A DNA stretch of 26,011 bases from an uncultured Oscillospiraceae bacterium (GCA_900540305.1 UQFL01000024.1:1-26011), one strand, 5' to 3'. Shown: positions 1 to 7,975, numbered from the stretch's first letter. Notes: generated by a model from the sequence alone, not told the origin. Numbers and translations are program-made.

Positions 1-46
1 AGATCAGCCTCGGTCTCGTGGGCTCGGAGATGTGTATAAGAGACAG
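1..46 (+). other. Illumina Nextera adapter and i7 index (sequencing artefact)
   Basis: These bases are library adapter, not genome. Positions 13-46 match the full 34-base Nextera read-2 transposase adapter, ending in the mosaic-end bases AGATGTGTATAAGAGACAG (28-46). Positions 1-4 (AGAT) fit the 3' end of the P7 primer, and 5-12 (CAGCCTCG) sit where the 8-base i7 index belongs; from memory this is the adapter-strand form of Nextera index N710. Genomic sequence starts at about 47. The contig was therefore extended into untrimmed adapter, and its left end is artificial. Confidence 0.97.
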
Positions 47-179
47 ATATAATATTGTTCACTAATGTGGATTAATGGGTGAAAAGGTTTTTTCGCCCGC
101 CATGTACACACCTGCGCTATACCGCGTAGAGAATATAAAGATTAAGACCAGTTTAGTCTGTGAAAGGTAGTGAATTTTA
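47..179 (+). promoter_or_regulatory. rpmH leader with truncated promoter and a stem-loop
   Basis: No gene is visible here. A TATAAT lies at 48-53, immediately after the adapter; if it is a -10 box, its -35 partner has been lost. A stem-loop at 77-98 pairs GGGTGAAAA with TTTTCGCCC (one T-G wobble) around a 4-base loop. An AGGT purine run about 12 bases before the ATG at 180 can act as ribosome binding site. In most Bacillota dnaA and the origin lie on the other side of this leader. I see no convincing DnaA boxes in the part that survives. Confidence 0.4.
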
Positions 180-314
180 ATGAAGAGAACATTTCAGCCG
201 AAGAAAAGACATGCACAAATGGAACACGGTTTCAGAAAGAGAATGTCAACAAAGAACGGAAGAAAAGTATTGGCTCGCCGCCGTGCTAAGGGCAGAAAGC
301 AGCTTTCATACTAA
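180..314 (+). CDS. rpmH: 50S ribosomal protein L34
   Basis: A 44-residue, highly basic protein beginning MKRTFQPKKR and containing the family signature HGFRKRMSTKNGRKVL. This is ribosomal protein L34, a component of the large subunit that binds 23S rRNA. The length is exactly that of bacterial L34, and the sequence is conserved throughout. The gene ends with LSY and TAA at 312-314. The rnpA start follows 35 bases later, the near-universal rpmH-rnpA arrangement in bacteria, and it places the window beside the replication origin in a typical Bacillota chromosome. The ATG at 180 is the only sensible start. Confidence 0.98.
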   Translation: MKRTFQPKKRHAQMEHGFRKRMSTKNGRKVLARRRAKGRKQLSY

Positions 315-349
315 TTTGTAAGTTGTAAAATGCTTAAAGGAATGGTTTT

Positions 350-682
350 GTGAAAAGCAATACCTTAAAGGAAAACAAGGATTTCCGCCGCTTATATTAC
401 AGGGGCAAATCTGCCGCGGGCGCAAACCTCGTAACATATGTTATGAAAAGAAAAGCGCCCCAGACCAGAATAGGTATAACAACCGGCAAAAAAATAGGCG
501 GCGCCGTGGAGCGCAACCGTGCAAGGCGTGTTATAAGAGCGGCGTTTTCACAGCTTGAGGACAGGCTTCTTTGCAATTACGACATTGTTTTCGTTGCGAG
601 AACCAATACCACAAAGGTGAAGATGCAGGAGGTGCTTGCCGATATGGAAAAGCAGCTTCAAAAGCTTGGCGCAATAGAATAA
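350..682 (+). CDS. rnpA: Ribonuclease P protein component
   Basis: The protein subunit of RNase P, which helps the catalytic RNA remove 5' leaders from pre-tRNAs. It has 110 residues, the usual size. The N-terminal stretch LKENKDFRRLYYRGK is typical, and the RNA-binding RNR motif appears as ERNRARRVIRAAF at about residues 54-66. The start is GTG at 350, preceded by an AAAGGA ribosome binding site at about 336-341; the ATG at 342 is out of frame and closes at once. The gene lies between rpmH and yidD, 10 bases before the latter, so the three are probably co-transcribed. The RNase P RNA gene is not in this window. Confidence 0.97.
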   Translation: MKSNTLKENKDFRRLYYRGKSAAGANLVTYVMKRKAPQTRIGITTGKKIGGAVERNRARRVIRAAFSQLEDRLLCNYDIVFVARTNTTKVKMQEVLADMEKQLQKLGAIE

Positions 683-692
683 GGGCAGTAAA

Positions 693-947
693 ATGAGAAA
701 TATAGTTAAAAAGGTTGTTATTTTCTTAATCAGAACATATCAGCTTACACTGAGCCCGAGGTTTTCTCACGGCTCTTGCAGATTTACTCCAACCTGCTCG
801 CAGTATGCTATTGAAGCGGTTGAAACGCACGGCGTATTCAAGGGCGGTTTGCTTGCCGCATGGCGAATATTGAGGTGCAACCCTTTTTGCAAGGGTGGCT
901 ATGATCCTGTTCCGCCTAAAAAGAAAAATAATAATGAGGAAAAATAA
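693..947 (+). CDS. yidD: Membrane protein insertion efficiency factor YidD
   Basis: A small (84-residue) membrane-associated protein of the YidD family, thought to assist YidC/Sec-dependent insertion of inner membrane proteins. The diagnostic features are an N-terminal amphipathic/hydrophobic stretch (about residues 1-20), SCRFTPTCSQYAIEAVETHG with its paired cysteines, and the C-terminal RCNPFCKGGYDPVP. The tail is lysine and asparagine rich. Its TAA overlaps the yidC ATG by one base (TAATG at 945-949), which implies translational coupling with its functional partner. Confidence 0.96.
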   Translation: MRNIVKKVVIFLIRTYQLTLSPRFSHGSCRFTPTCSQYAIEAVETHGVFKGGLLAAWRILRCNPFCKGGYDPVPPKKKNNNEEK

Positions 948-1945
948 TGGCTAATTTTTTAGTTGAACCTAATTTGCTTCTCATGGCTTCGGAGGGCTTT
1001 TTTTCTTTTCTGAAGCCGCTTTACTGGGTTTTCGGCCGTTGTATGGACTTTTTGCTTTCCGTACTCAACAACGAATATTTCCTTGCAATCATTATATTTA
1101 CAGTGGTAACCCGTCTTATTGTTTTACCGCTTAATATCCGCCAGCAGAAAACAACTGCTAAATCGGCAAGATTGCAGCCTAAAATTCAGAAAATCCAAAA
1201 GAAATATCCTGACCCCAAGGACAGAATGAAGCTCAATCAGGAAATGCAGGCTCTTTATGACAGAGAAGGCCACAACCCCATGCAGATGGGCTGCGGCACG
1301 CTCATTTTCCAGATGATATTCCTTATGGGTATCGTAGGAATTATCTATTATCCGCTTTCCTATGTTATCAATATGAGCAACATTAACGATTATTCAGATC
1401 AGCTTATCGCTTTTCTTGAGGGGCTTGATTACAAGGGCAACTATCTTCAGCTTGGTATTCTTGAAAACTGGGCAGATTATAAGGAATCCCTTATCGCACA
1501 GTTCCCCGAGCTGTTTACGGCAGACAGAGTTGAGGCTATTGAAAGTTTCAGACAGGGAATGTATCTTCTCGGTCTTGATATGACTAAAATACCTCACTGG
1601 AAAGACGGAATTATCGTTATCGTTCCTATTCTTTCTTTCCTTACTTCTCTCGGCTCAACAGTTGTTTCAATGCTCATTCAGAGAAAGACAAACCCTGCGG
1701 CGTCACAGCAGATGGGCAGTATGATAGGTATGATGCTTATTATGCCGTTCTTCTCACTCTACATCGCATTCCAGGTACCCGCAGCAGTAGGTTTTTATTG
1801 GATTATATCTAATATTGTTGCTATTTTGCAGCAGATCTTTATTGCGAAATTCTTCCCGCCCAGAAAGAGCCAGGCAAAACTTATGATTGAAAATACGATT
1901 TACCGCCGCTCAAGGGAGGAAAATCTTAAGAAAACAAGGGCTTAA
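947..1945 (+). CDS. yidC: Membrane protein insertase YidC (OxaA/SpoIIIJ family)
   Basis: The 332-residue insertase that folds and inserts membrane proteins alone or with Sec. The conserved hydrophilic-groove arginine is R56 within VVTRLIVLPLN, followed by a cytoplasmic amphipathic hairpin rich in Lys/Gln (about residues 63-105) and then MGCGTLIFQMIFLMGIVGIIYY. The remaining transmembrane segments are at about 225-245 and 262-300. Unlike Bacillus SpoIIIJ, I see no lipobox cysteine near the N-terminus. A hydrophilic segment at about 150-210 makes the external loop long. The protein ends in a basic tail. Coupled to yidD by a 1-base overlap; a hairpin over its stop codon separates it from jag. 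Confidence 0.96.
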   Translation: MANFLVEPNLLLMASEGFFSFLKPLYWVFGRCMDFLLSVLNNEYFLAIIIFTVVTRLIVLPLNIRQQKTTAKSARLQPKIQKIQKKYPDPKDRMKLNQEMQALYDREGHNPMQMGCGTLIFQMIFLMGIVGIIYYPLSYVINMSNINDYSDQLIAFLEGLDYKGNYLQLGILENWADYKESLIAQFPELFTADRVEAIESFRQGMYLLGLDMTKIPHWKDGIIVIVPILSFLTSLGSTVVSMLIQRKTNPAASQQMGSMIGMMLIMPFFSLYIAFQVPAAVGFYWIISNIVAILQQIFIAKFFPPRKSQAKLMIENTIYRRSREENLKKTRA

Positions 1946-1963
1946 CAACCCTGTTTTCTTTTT
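1930..1963 (+). terminator. Intrinsic terminator or attenuator overlapping the yidC stop
   Basis: GAAAACAAGGG pairs with CCCTGTTTTC (one bulged A) around an 8-base loop that contains the yidC TAA at 1943-1945. Five T residues follow. Because jag begins only 28 bases later with its own ribosome binding site, this is likely partial termination that lowers jag expression rather than a full stop. Confidence 0.7.
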
Positions 1964-1991
1964 AAAAACGGTTTTTTAATCGGAGGATTAT

Positions 1992-2945
1992 ATGAAATAC
2001 GAGTATATCGGCAAAGGCAAAACCCGTGAAGAGGCAACTCGTGCGGCTGTTTCAGGTCTTATGGCAGAGCTTGTTAAGGCAGGAATCAGTGCTCCCGATT
2101 CTTCTGAATTTCACGAAGAGGTTATTGCATTACCGAAAAAGAAGATATTAGGCATCTTCGGCGGCAGTGACGCTGAAGTAAAGGTTTGCTATGATGACGG
2201 CAAAAAAGAAAAGAAGCCGCAGCAGAAGAAACCCCAGCCTGTAAAGAAAGCCGAAAAGCCGGCACAGAAGCCCGCCGCACCGAAAAAGGCGGAGAAAAAG
2301 GCTGAAACGGCTGAAGTTAAAGAGGCAGCTCCTGCTCAGAAAGAGGCGGAGGAGCCGATTACCGAAAAGGATGTTGACATCAACGGCGCTGTTCAGTATC
2401 TTAAAACTATGATTGACGGTCTTAAGGTTGAGGAAGCAGAATTTTCGGGTAAAATTGAGGACGGCGTTCTTGAAATCACCGTTTCTTGCGACGATTACGG
2501 TATCATAATCGGCAGAAGAGGTGAAACGCTCGATTCACTTCAGTATCTCACAAGTCTTGCAGTTAAAAAGGCTTGCGGAAAATATGTAAGAGTTGTTCTC
2601 AATGTAGGAAACTACCGTGAAAAGAGAACACAGACTATTAAAAACCTTGCTCAGAAGCATGCGCAGTATGTTCTGAGAACAGGAAGAAGATATACTTTCG
2701 AGCCTATGAACCCCTACGAGAGAAGAATTATTCACACCACCGTTCAGGAAATCGAGGGTGTTGAATCATCTTCAATCGGTTACGGTCAGGACAGACGAGT
2801 TGTTATTCAGCCCGTCGGCGGAGCAAAATTTCATTCAGGCGCACCGAGAAGAGAGCGCCGTGATGACTCAAGAAGCTCTGTAAAGAAAGCAAATCTTCCT
2901 AAGGATTTCACCAAATTCGGTAAAATCGAAGTAAACAAGGACTGA
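1992..2945 (+). CDS. jag: RNA-binding protein Jag/KhpB (SpoIIIJ-associated)
   Basis: A 317-residue RNA-binding protein of the Jag/KhpB family, linked to RNA regulation and cell elongation in Gram-positive bacteria. Domain order: Jag_N at 1-52 (starts MKYEYIGKGKTREEATRAA), a long Lys/Pro/Ala/Glu linker at about 70-125, a KH domain with the loop IIIGRRGETLDSLQYL at about 171-186, and an R3H domain containing NPYERRIIH at about 239-247 and RRVVIQP. The C-terminal tail is basic and probably disordered. The start has a strong GGAGG ribosome binding site at 1982-1986. Its position after yidC is the classic arrangement and gave the family its name. Confidence 0.95.
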   Translation: MKYEYIGKGKTREEATRAAVSGLMAELVKAGISAPDSSEFHEEVIALPKKKILGIFGGSDAEVKVCYDDGKKEKKPQQKKPQPVKKAEKPAQKPAAPKKAEKKAETAEVKEAAPAQKEAEEPITEKDVDINGAVQYLKTMIDGLKVEEAEFSGKIEDGVLEITVSCDDYGIIIGRRGETLDSLQYLTSLAVKKACGKYVRVVLNVGNYREKRTQTIKNLAQKHAQYVLRTGRRYTFEPMNPYERRIIHTTVQEIEGVESSSIGYGQDRRVVIQPVGGAKFHSGAPRRERRDDSRSSVKKANLPKDFTKFGKIEVNKD

Positions 2946-2960
2946 TTTAAACGGTGCAGA

Positions 2961-2990
2961 GGCGGGAACAAATTCCCGCCTTTTCTTTTT
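2961..2990 (+). terminator. Intrinsic terminator after jag
   Basis: A perfect 8-base-pair stem, GGCGGGAA with TTCCCGCC, closes on a CAAA loop and is followed by TTTTCTTTTT. It ends the rpmH-to-jag transcription unit. Confidence 0.93.
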
Positions 2991-3000
2991 ATATAAAAAA

Positions 3001-3009
3001 TGTTATAAT
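3001..3009 (+). promoter_or_regulatory. Extended -10 promoter for mnmE
   Basis: TGTTATAAT is a perfect extended -10 element (TG, one base, TATAAT at 3004-3009), 32 bases before the mnmE ATG. No good -35 is visible because the upstream bases belong to the jag terminator. It would start the mnmE-mnmG-rsmG unit. Confidence 0.65.
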
Positions 3010-3041
3010 ATATAGCAATATATTTTACGGGAGATGAGCAT

Positions 3042-4406
3042 ATGGCAAAAACGATAGCGGCTGTTGCAACGGGAAACGCCGCAGGCGGAATAGGCGTTAT
3101 AAGAATAAGCGGCGACAAAGCGATTGAGATTGCTTCAAAAGTTTTTGCCCCGTGTGACAATTCATCGCTCACTCAGCTTGCAGGCTATCGGGCAAAATTC
3201 GGAAATATTATTTGTAACGGCGAAGCGGCGGACAATGCGGTTGCGCTTGTTTTCCGCGCTCCCAAAAGCTATACGGGTGAAGATGTGGTTGAACTTTCCG
3301 TACACGGCGGACTTTATATCGTTCAGAAAACGCTTGAGGCTGTGTTTGAGGCAGGCGCAGAACCTGCCGAGGCTGGCGAGTTTACAAAAAGAGCATTCTT
3401 AAACGGAAAAATGGATTTAACTCAGGCGGAGAGCGTTGCTGATTTCATATCCGCTCAGGGAGATGCGGCGGCAAAAGCGTCTTTCAATCTTCTTCAGGGC
3501 GCATTGAGCAAAAGAATTTCAACAGTGCTTGAAAGCCTTGTTGATTCTTCGGCGCTTATGGCGGCTTGGGTTGATTATCCTGATGAGGAAATTCCCGAAC
3601 TTGAGAGCGAAACACTTGAAAAAACGCTTGAGGAAGCACAAAAATCTCTCGGAACTCTTATTAAAAATTACGAAAACGGACAGACGATAACGCAGGGCGT
3701 TGACACCGCAATAGTCGGCAAGCCGAATGCAGGCAAGTCCACTCTTATGAATCTGCTTGTGGGCAGGGATAAAAGTATTGTTACCGATATTGCAGGTACA
3801 ACAAGGGATGTTGTTGAGGACAGCGTGCGCCTCGGAAATCTTGTTCTCCATTTGAGCGATACCGCAGGAATAAGAGAGAGCGATGATGTTGTTGAGGCTA
3901 TCGGAATCAGAAGAGCAAAGGAAAAGATAGATTCCGCCGCTCTTGTAATAGCTGTTTTTGACAGCAGTACTCCCCTTGACGAAAACGACAGACAAATTAT
4001 TGAAAAATGCAAGGGCAAAAAGGCTGTTGCCGTTATAAATAAAATCGACCTTGACGAAACGGTAACAATGCCCGAGATTGAAAACGCATTTAATAAAACA
4101 GTATATATCAGCGCTAAAAATGACAGCAGTCTTGAAACGCTTGAAAACGCAGTAAGCGAACTGCTCGGCGTGAGCGAGTTTGACTCCTCCGCCCCGATTC
4201 TTGCAAATATCAGGCAGAAAAACTGCTGCAAGGCGGCGCTTTTCAGTATAGAGGAGGCGCTCTTTGCGCTTCAGAGCGGACTGACTTATGACGCTGTTAA
4301 TGTTATGATTGACAGCGCTGTTGACAGCCTGCTTGAACTTACAGGCAAAAAGGCTACCGTTGAGGTGGTCAACAATATTTTCAGTAAATTTTGCGTGGGA
4401 AAATAA
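3042..4406 (+). CDS. mnmE: tRNA-modifying GTPase MnmE (TrmE)
   Basis: The GTPase half of the MnmE-MnmG complex that installs the 5-carboxymethylaminomethyl (or related) group on U34 of certain tRNAs. It has 454 residues, full length. The N-terminal folate-binding domain starts MAKTIAAVATGNAAGGIGVI. The embedded G domain has a P-loop GKPNAGKST (about 225-233), DTAG (about 273-276) and NKID (about 332-335). The C-terminal FCVGK carries the family's catalytic cysteine motif (C-[IV]-G-K). A GGGAG ribosome binding site precedes the ATG. Only 3 bases separate it from mnmG, its obligate partner. Confidence 0.97.
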   Translation: MAKTIAAVATGNAAGGIGVIRISGDKAIEIASKVFAPCDNSSLTQLAGYRAKFGNIICNGEAADNAVALVFRAPKSYTGEDVVELSVHGGLYIVQKTLEAVFEAGAEPAEAGEFTKRAFLNGKMDLTQAESVADFISAQGDAAAKASFNLLQGALSKRISTVLESLVDSSALMAAWVDYPDEEIPELESETLEKTLEEAQKSLGTLIKNYENGQTITQGVDTAIVGKPNAGKSTLMNLLVGRDKSIVTDIAGTTRDVVEDSVRLGNLVLHLSDTAGIRESDDVVEAIGIRRAKEKIDSAALVIAVFDSSTPLDENDRQIIEKCKGKKAVAVINKIDLDETVTMPEIENAFNKTVYISAKNDSSLETLENAVSELLGVSEFDSSAPILANIRQKNCCKAALFSIEEALFALQSGLTYDAVNVMIDSAVDSLLELTGKKATVEVVNNIFSKFCVGK

Positions 4407-4409
4407 ACT

Positions 4410-6281
4410 ATGGAGTATTTTGCGGACAATTATGATGTTGCGGTTATCGGCGCAGGCCATGCAGGTATTGAGGCAGGACTTGCCGCCGCAAGGCTTGGCT
4501 GTAAAACCGCTGTTTTTACAATAAATCTTGACTGGATTGGAAATATGCCGTGCAATCCGTCCATCGGCGGAACATCAAAGGGTCATCTTGTAAGAGAGAT
4601 TGACGCTCTCGGCGGAGAGATGGGCAAAGCGGCGGACAAGTATTCGCTTCAAAGCCGTATGCTCAACCTCGGCAAAGGCCCTGCCGTTCATTCTCTGCGT
4701 GCGCAGATAGACCGCAGGGAATATTCTAAGGGTATGAAGCATACTCTTGAATTACAGGACAATCTTGATGTGCGCCAGGCGGAAATTATAAATCTTGTTA
4801 AGGATGAAAACGGACTATGGAAACTCACCACAAAGCTTGAAGCCGTGTTCACCGCAAAGGCAGTAGTTATCGCAACGGGTACTTTCCTCGGCGGCAAAGT
4901 TTATATCGGCGATGTTTCATATTCGAGCGGACCTGACGGAATGTTTCCTGCAAACGAACTTTCAAAAGCGCTTTATGCACTCAACATTCCCCTGCGCCGT
5001 TTCAAAACGGGAACACCCAGCCGTGTAAACAGACGCAGTATTGATTTTTCAAAAACAGATGTTCAAAACGGTGACGAGCATACCGTGCCGTTCAGCTTTG
5101 AAACTGAAACAGCGCCCGAAAACAAGGTGTGCTGTTATATAACATATACAAATCAGCAGACAAAGGATGTAATCCTCGCAAACCTTGACCGCTCGCCTAT
5201 GTACAGCGGAAAAATCGAGGGCAAAGGGCCGAGATACTGCCCGAGTTTTGAGGATAAGATTGTCCGCTTTGCAGACAAGGAACGCCATCAGCTTTTCATT
5301 GAGCCGTGCGGACTTGAAACAGAGGAAATGTATCTTCAGGGTCTGTCCTCTTCTCTGCCCGAGGATGTTCAGCTTGATTTTATTCATACTATCCCCGGAC
5401 TTGAAAAGGCGCAGGTAATGAGAACAGCTTACGCTATTGAGTATGACTGCGTTGACCCGACTGCGCTTAACGCCACTCTTGAATTTAATGTGCCCGAACT
5501 TTCGGGACTTTTCGGCGCAGGGCAGTTTAACGGCTCGAGCGGTTATGAGGAAGCGGCGGCACAGGGACTTGTTGCAGGTATTAACGCCGCACTTAAAGTT
5601 CAGGGCAAGGAAATGCTTGTGCTTGACAGGGGCGGTTCTTATATCGGAACGCTGATTGACGACCTTGTTACAAAGGGATGCACAGACCCCTATCGTATGA
5701 TGACAAGCAGAAGCGAATACCGCCTTGTGCTTCGTCAGGACAACGCTGATTTGCGCCTTACCCCAACGGGTTACCGTATAGGGCTTATAAGCGAGGAGCG
5801 TAATAATAAATTTGTTGAAAAAACTCATCAGATAGAGGCGGAAAGAAAGAGAATTGAGGAAACATCAATTTCTGTTTCAGATGAACTGCAAAAGATTTTG
5901 GAAAACTGCGGCACAGCGCCACTCAAAAAGGGCTGCAAAATGATTGAACTTATTAAAAGACCGCAGGTTACATATAAGGACTTAGAATCTGTTGATACCA
6001 CCCGTCCTGATTATCCAAGCGAAGTTTTTGAGCAGGTGGAAATTTCTGTTAAGTACGAGGGTTATATCGCCCGTCAAGAACAGCAGATAAAGGAAATGCG
6101 CAGGATTGAGAAAAAGAAAATCCCCGCAGACCTTGATTATTCAACACTTAAAGGGCTAAGACTTGAAGCAGTTGAAAAGCTTTCAAAGATAAGACCCGAA
6201 AACCTTGGGCAGGCAAGCCGTATAAGCGGTGTAAACCCCGCCGATATAGCCGCCCTCAATATTATTCTGGAGGCATTATGA
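4410..6281 (+). CDS. mnmG: tRNA uridine-5-carboxymethylaminomethyl modification enzyme MnmG (GidA)
   Basis: The FAD-dependent partner of MnmE in tRNA wobble-uridine modification. It has 623 residues, normal for the family. The N-terminal dinucleotide-binding motif is VIGAGHAGIEAG (about residues 12-23), followed by the conserved NPSIGGTSKGHLVREIDALG region. The second family signature GQFNGSSGYEEAAAQGLVAG lies at about 372-391. The C-terminal helical domain that contacts MnmE and tRNA ends with GVNPADIAALNIIL. It overlaps the rsmG start by 4 bases (ATGA at 6278-6281), so rsmG is probably translated by coupling. Confidence 0.97.
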   Translation: MEYFADNYDVAVIGAGHAGIEAGLAAARLGCKTAVFTINLDWIGNMPCNPSIGGTSKGHLVREIDALGGEMGKAADKYSLQSRMLNLGKGPAVHSLRAQIDRREYSKGMKHTLELQDNLDVRQAEIINLVKDENGLWKLTTKLEAVFTAKAVVIATGTFLGGKVYIGDVSYSSGPDGMFPANELSKALYALNIPLRRFKTGTPSRVNRRSIDFSKTDVQNGDEHTVPFSFETETAPENKVCCYITYTNQQTKDVILANLDRSPMYSGKIEGKGPRYCPSFEDKIVRFADKERHQLFIEPCGLETEEMYLQGLSSSLPEDVQLDFIHTIPGLEKAQVMRTAYAIEYDCVDPTALNATLEFNVPELSGLFGAGQFNGSSGYEEAAAQGLVAGINAALKVQGKEMLVLDRGGSYIGTLIDDLVTKGCTDPYRMMTSRSEYRLVLRQDNADLRLTPTGYRIGLISEERNNKFVEKTHQIEAERKRIEETSISVSDELQKILENCGTAPLKKGCKMIELIKRPQVTYKDLESVDTTRPDYPSEVFEQVEISVKYEGYIARQEQQIKEMRRIEKKKIPADLDYSTLKGLRLEAVEKLSKIRPENLGQASRISGVNPADIAALNIILEAL

Positions 6282-6982
6282 TTAATAAAGAGCAGCTTCG
6301 TGAATATGCACAGCAGTTTTCAGTTGAGCTTGACGATATGGCGCTTGACAGATTTGATTATCTTGAGCAAAGGCTTTTGCGCTGGAATGAGAAAGTAAAT
6401 CTGACTGCTATAACTGATTCTGAAGAAATAATGATAAAGCATTTTATTGACTCGCTCACCGTGCTTTATGCAGAGAATATGACTGAGAATGCAAAGGTTG
6501 TCGATGTCGGCTGCGGCGCAGGATTCCCCGGTCTGCCCATTTTGATTGCACGCCCCGATTTGCAGTTTACTTTTGTTGATTCTGTCGGCAAAAAGTTAGC
6601 TTTCATCAGGGAGATAGTAAAGGATAACGGTTTGTTTGGCGAGGGTATACACGAGCGTGCTGAGGAACTTGCAAGAACTAAGGAATACAGGGAAAGATAT
6701 GACTACGCAGTTAGCCGTGCGGTTGCTCCGCTCAATATTCTTGCTGAATACTGTATTCCCCTTGTAAAACCGGGCGGAATGTTCATTGCGCTTAAAGGAG
6801 CGGAGGATGAAGTACAGCTCGGAGAGAACGCAGTAAAAGAAACAGGCGGAGAGATTGAAAAGGTTGTTTCTCTTAAACTGCCTAACGGGGACAGCAGAAA
6901 TATTATCTTGATAAGGAAAATATCGCAAACTCCGGCAAAATACCCCAGAAAAACAAAGAAAATCACCGCCAAGCCGCTCTGA
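6278..6982 (+). CDS. rsmG: 16S rRNA (guanine-527-N7)-methyltransferase RsmG (GidB)
   Basis: A SAM-dependent Rossmann methyltransferase that makes m7G527 in 16S rRNA; in other bacteria its loss gives low-level streptomycin resistance. It has 234 residues. The SAM-binding motif is VVDVGCGAGFPGLP (about 69-82). The upstream segment RWNEKVNLTAI and the later YDYAVSRAVAPL are family hallmarks. The start has a GGAGG site within the end of mnmG. The C-terminus is a basic extension (about 214-234). The gene ends before a strong terminator at 7007. Confidence 0.97.
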   Translation: MINKEQLREYAQQFSVELDDMALDRFDYLEQRLLRWNEKVNLTAITDSEEIMIKHFIDSLTVLYAENMTENAKVVDVGCGAGFPGLPILIARPDLQFTFVDSVGKKLAFIREIVKDNGLFGEGIHERAEELARTKEYRERYDYAVSRAVAPLNILAEYCIPLVKPGGMFIALKGAEDEVQLGENAVKETGGEIEKVVSLKLPNGDSRNIILIRKISQTPAKYPRKTKKITAKPL

Positions 6983-7006
6983 TAATACATATTTATGTAG
7001 AATAAG

Positions 7007-7040
7007 AAGGATTTTTCACTATGAAAAATCCTTTTTTTTT
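7007..7040 (+). terminator. Intrinsic terminator after rsmG
   Basis: A perfect 12-base-pair stem (AAGGATTTTTCA with TGAAAAATCCTT) closes on a 3-base loop and runs into nine or more T residues. It ends the mnmE-mnmG-rsmG unit. Confidence 0.93.
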
Positions 7041-7051
7041 GTGAAAAAGTG

Positions 7052-7060
7052 TGGTATAGT
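7052..7060 (+). promoter_or_regulatory. Extended -10 promoter for noc
   Basis: TGGTATAGT is an extended -10 (TG, one base, TATAGT at 7055-7060) placed between the rsmG terminator and the noc ribosome binding site. No convincing -35 is seen; the expected position falls in the terminator T-run. Confidence 0.5.
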
Positions 7061-7113
7061 TTTAATCAAGGAAGGGAAAAGCCTTCTCGGAGGAGATATA
7101 AGGAGTGTGGCAA

Positions 7114-7935
7114 ATGCCCGAGGAAGTACAAAGAATAGCAACTGAAAAGCTGCTGCCCAATCCGTATCAGCCCCGAAAGCAATTCAAAAGCGAAGAGCTT
7201 TTAAGCCTTGCGGAATCAATCAAGGAAAACGGCATACTTCAGCCGCTTCTTGCAAGGCAGATAAACAACAGCGATTATTATGAGATAATCGCAGGAGAGC
7301 GAAGACTGAGAGCGGCAATACTTGCAAATCTTGCAACAGTTCCCTGCCTTATTGTTGACTGCGATTATGAGGAATCGGCTGTTTACTCAATTATTGAGAA
7401 TATACAGCGTTCAGACCTAAGCTTTTTTGAAGAGGCGCAGGCTATATCTCAAATGCAAAACCATTTCGGCTTAACTCAGGAACAGGTGGCAAAAAGGCTC
7501 GGCAAAAGCCAGAGCGCCTTGTCCAATAAGCTCCGTCTTTTAAAACTCCCTGCCGATGTCAGGTACTTTATTGAAAAAGAGGGACTTACTGAGCGCCACG
7601 CCCGTGCTCTGCTCCGCCTTGAAACGGAAAAGCAGATATGGACAGTCCTTAATTTAATTAAAGAGCGTGGACTCAATGTTCAGCAGACAGAGGAACATAT
7701 AGACTCCATGCTGAATAAAAAGGTTAAGTCTCATAAGAATGTAGTTAAAATCTTTAAAGATGTAAGGATTTTTGTAAATACAGTTAATAAAGCTATAAAT
7801 ACTATGAAAGAGGCAGGCATACCTGCCGAATCTAATAAAACAGAGACGGAAGATTATATAGAGTTTTTTGTTAGAATACCTAAAAATCCGAAGAAGCAGA
7901 AAGAATCTGCCCCATCGGATAAAAATTCTGCTTAA
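7114..7935 (+). CDS. noc: Nucleoid occlusion protein Noc (ParB/Spo0J paralogue)
   Basis: A ParB-family CTP-dependent DNA clamp; Noc keeps the division ring off unsegregated nucleoids. The N-domain has LLPNPYQPRKQF, IAGERRLRAAI (CTP motif) and ENIQRSDLSFFEEAQA. The helix-turn-helix reads LTQEQVAKRLGKSQSALSNK. Residues that separate Noc from ParB specificity, as I recall from published work, are Noc-like: Q in KSQSA, K in SNKLRLLK, R in ERHARAL; the ParB encoded downstream has R, S and G there. I chose ATG 7114 because AAGGAG sits 8 bases upstream; GTG 7105 (3 residues longer, GGAGGAG site) is possible. An in-frame TAA at 7099 rules out any longer form, so the membrane-targeting helix of Bacillus Noc is absent. 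Confidence 0.87.
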   Translation: MPEEVQRIATEKLLPNPYQPRKQFKSEELLSLAESIKENGILQPLLARQINNSDYYEIIAGERRLRAAILANLATVPCLIVDCDYEESAVYSIIENIQRSDLSFFEEAQAISQMQNHFGLTQEQVAKRLGKSQSALSNKLRLLKLPADVRYFIEKEGLTERHARALLRLETEKQIWTVLNLIKERGLNVQQTEEHIDSMLNKKVKSHKNVVKIFKDVRIFVNTVNKAINTMKEAGIPAESNKTETEDYIEFFVRIPKNPKKQKESAPSDKNSA

Positions 7936-7953
7936 AACGGGAAACCGTTTTAA
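7932..7953. other. Perfect hairpin with GAAA tetraloop over the noc stop codon
   Basis: TTAAAACGG and CCGTTTTAA form a perfect 9-base-pair stem closed by a GAAA tetraloop, with the noc TAA (7933-7935) inside the 5' arm. There is no adjacent T-run. It may stabilise the mRNA 3' end or act together with the terminator 23 bases further on. Confidence 0.6.
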
Positions 7954-7975
7954 CATATTCTCCTCTTTTCATCAC

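Noticed and set aside
3519..4460. Long minus-strand reading frame of 313 codons opposite mnmE
   Set aside because: It lies wholly against a well-supported MnmE, has no recognisable domain and reads as Cys/Asn/Phe-rich shadow sequence.
5049..5828. Minus-strand reading frame of 259 codons opposite mnmG
   Set aside because: Same reason: antisense shadow of a conserved gene, with no good ribosome binding site or motif.
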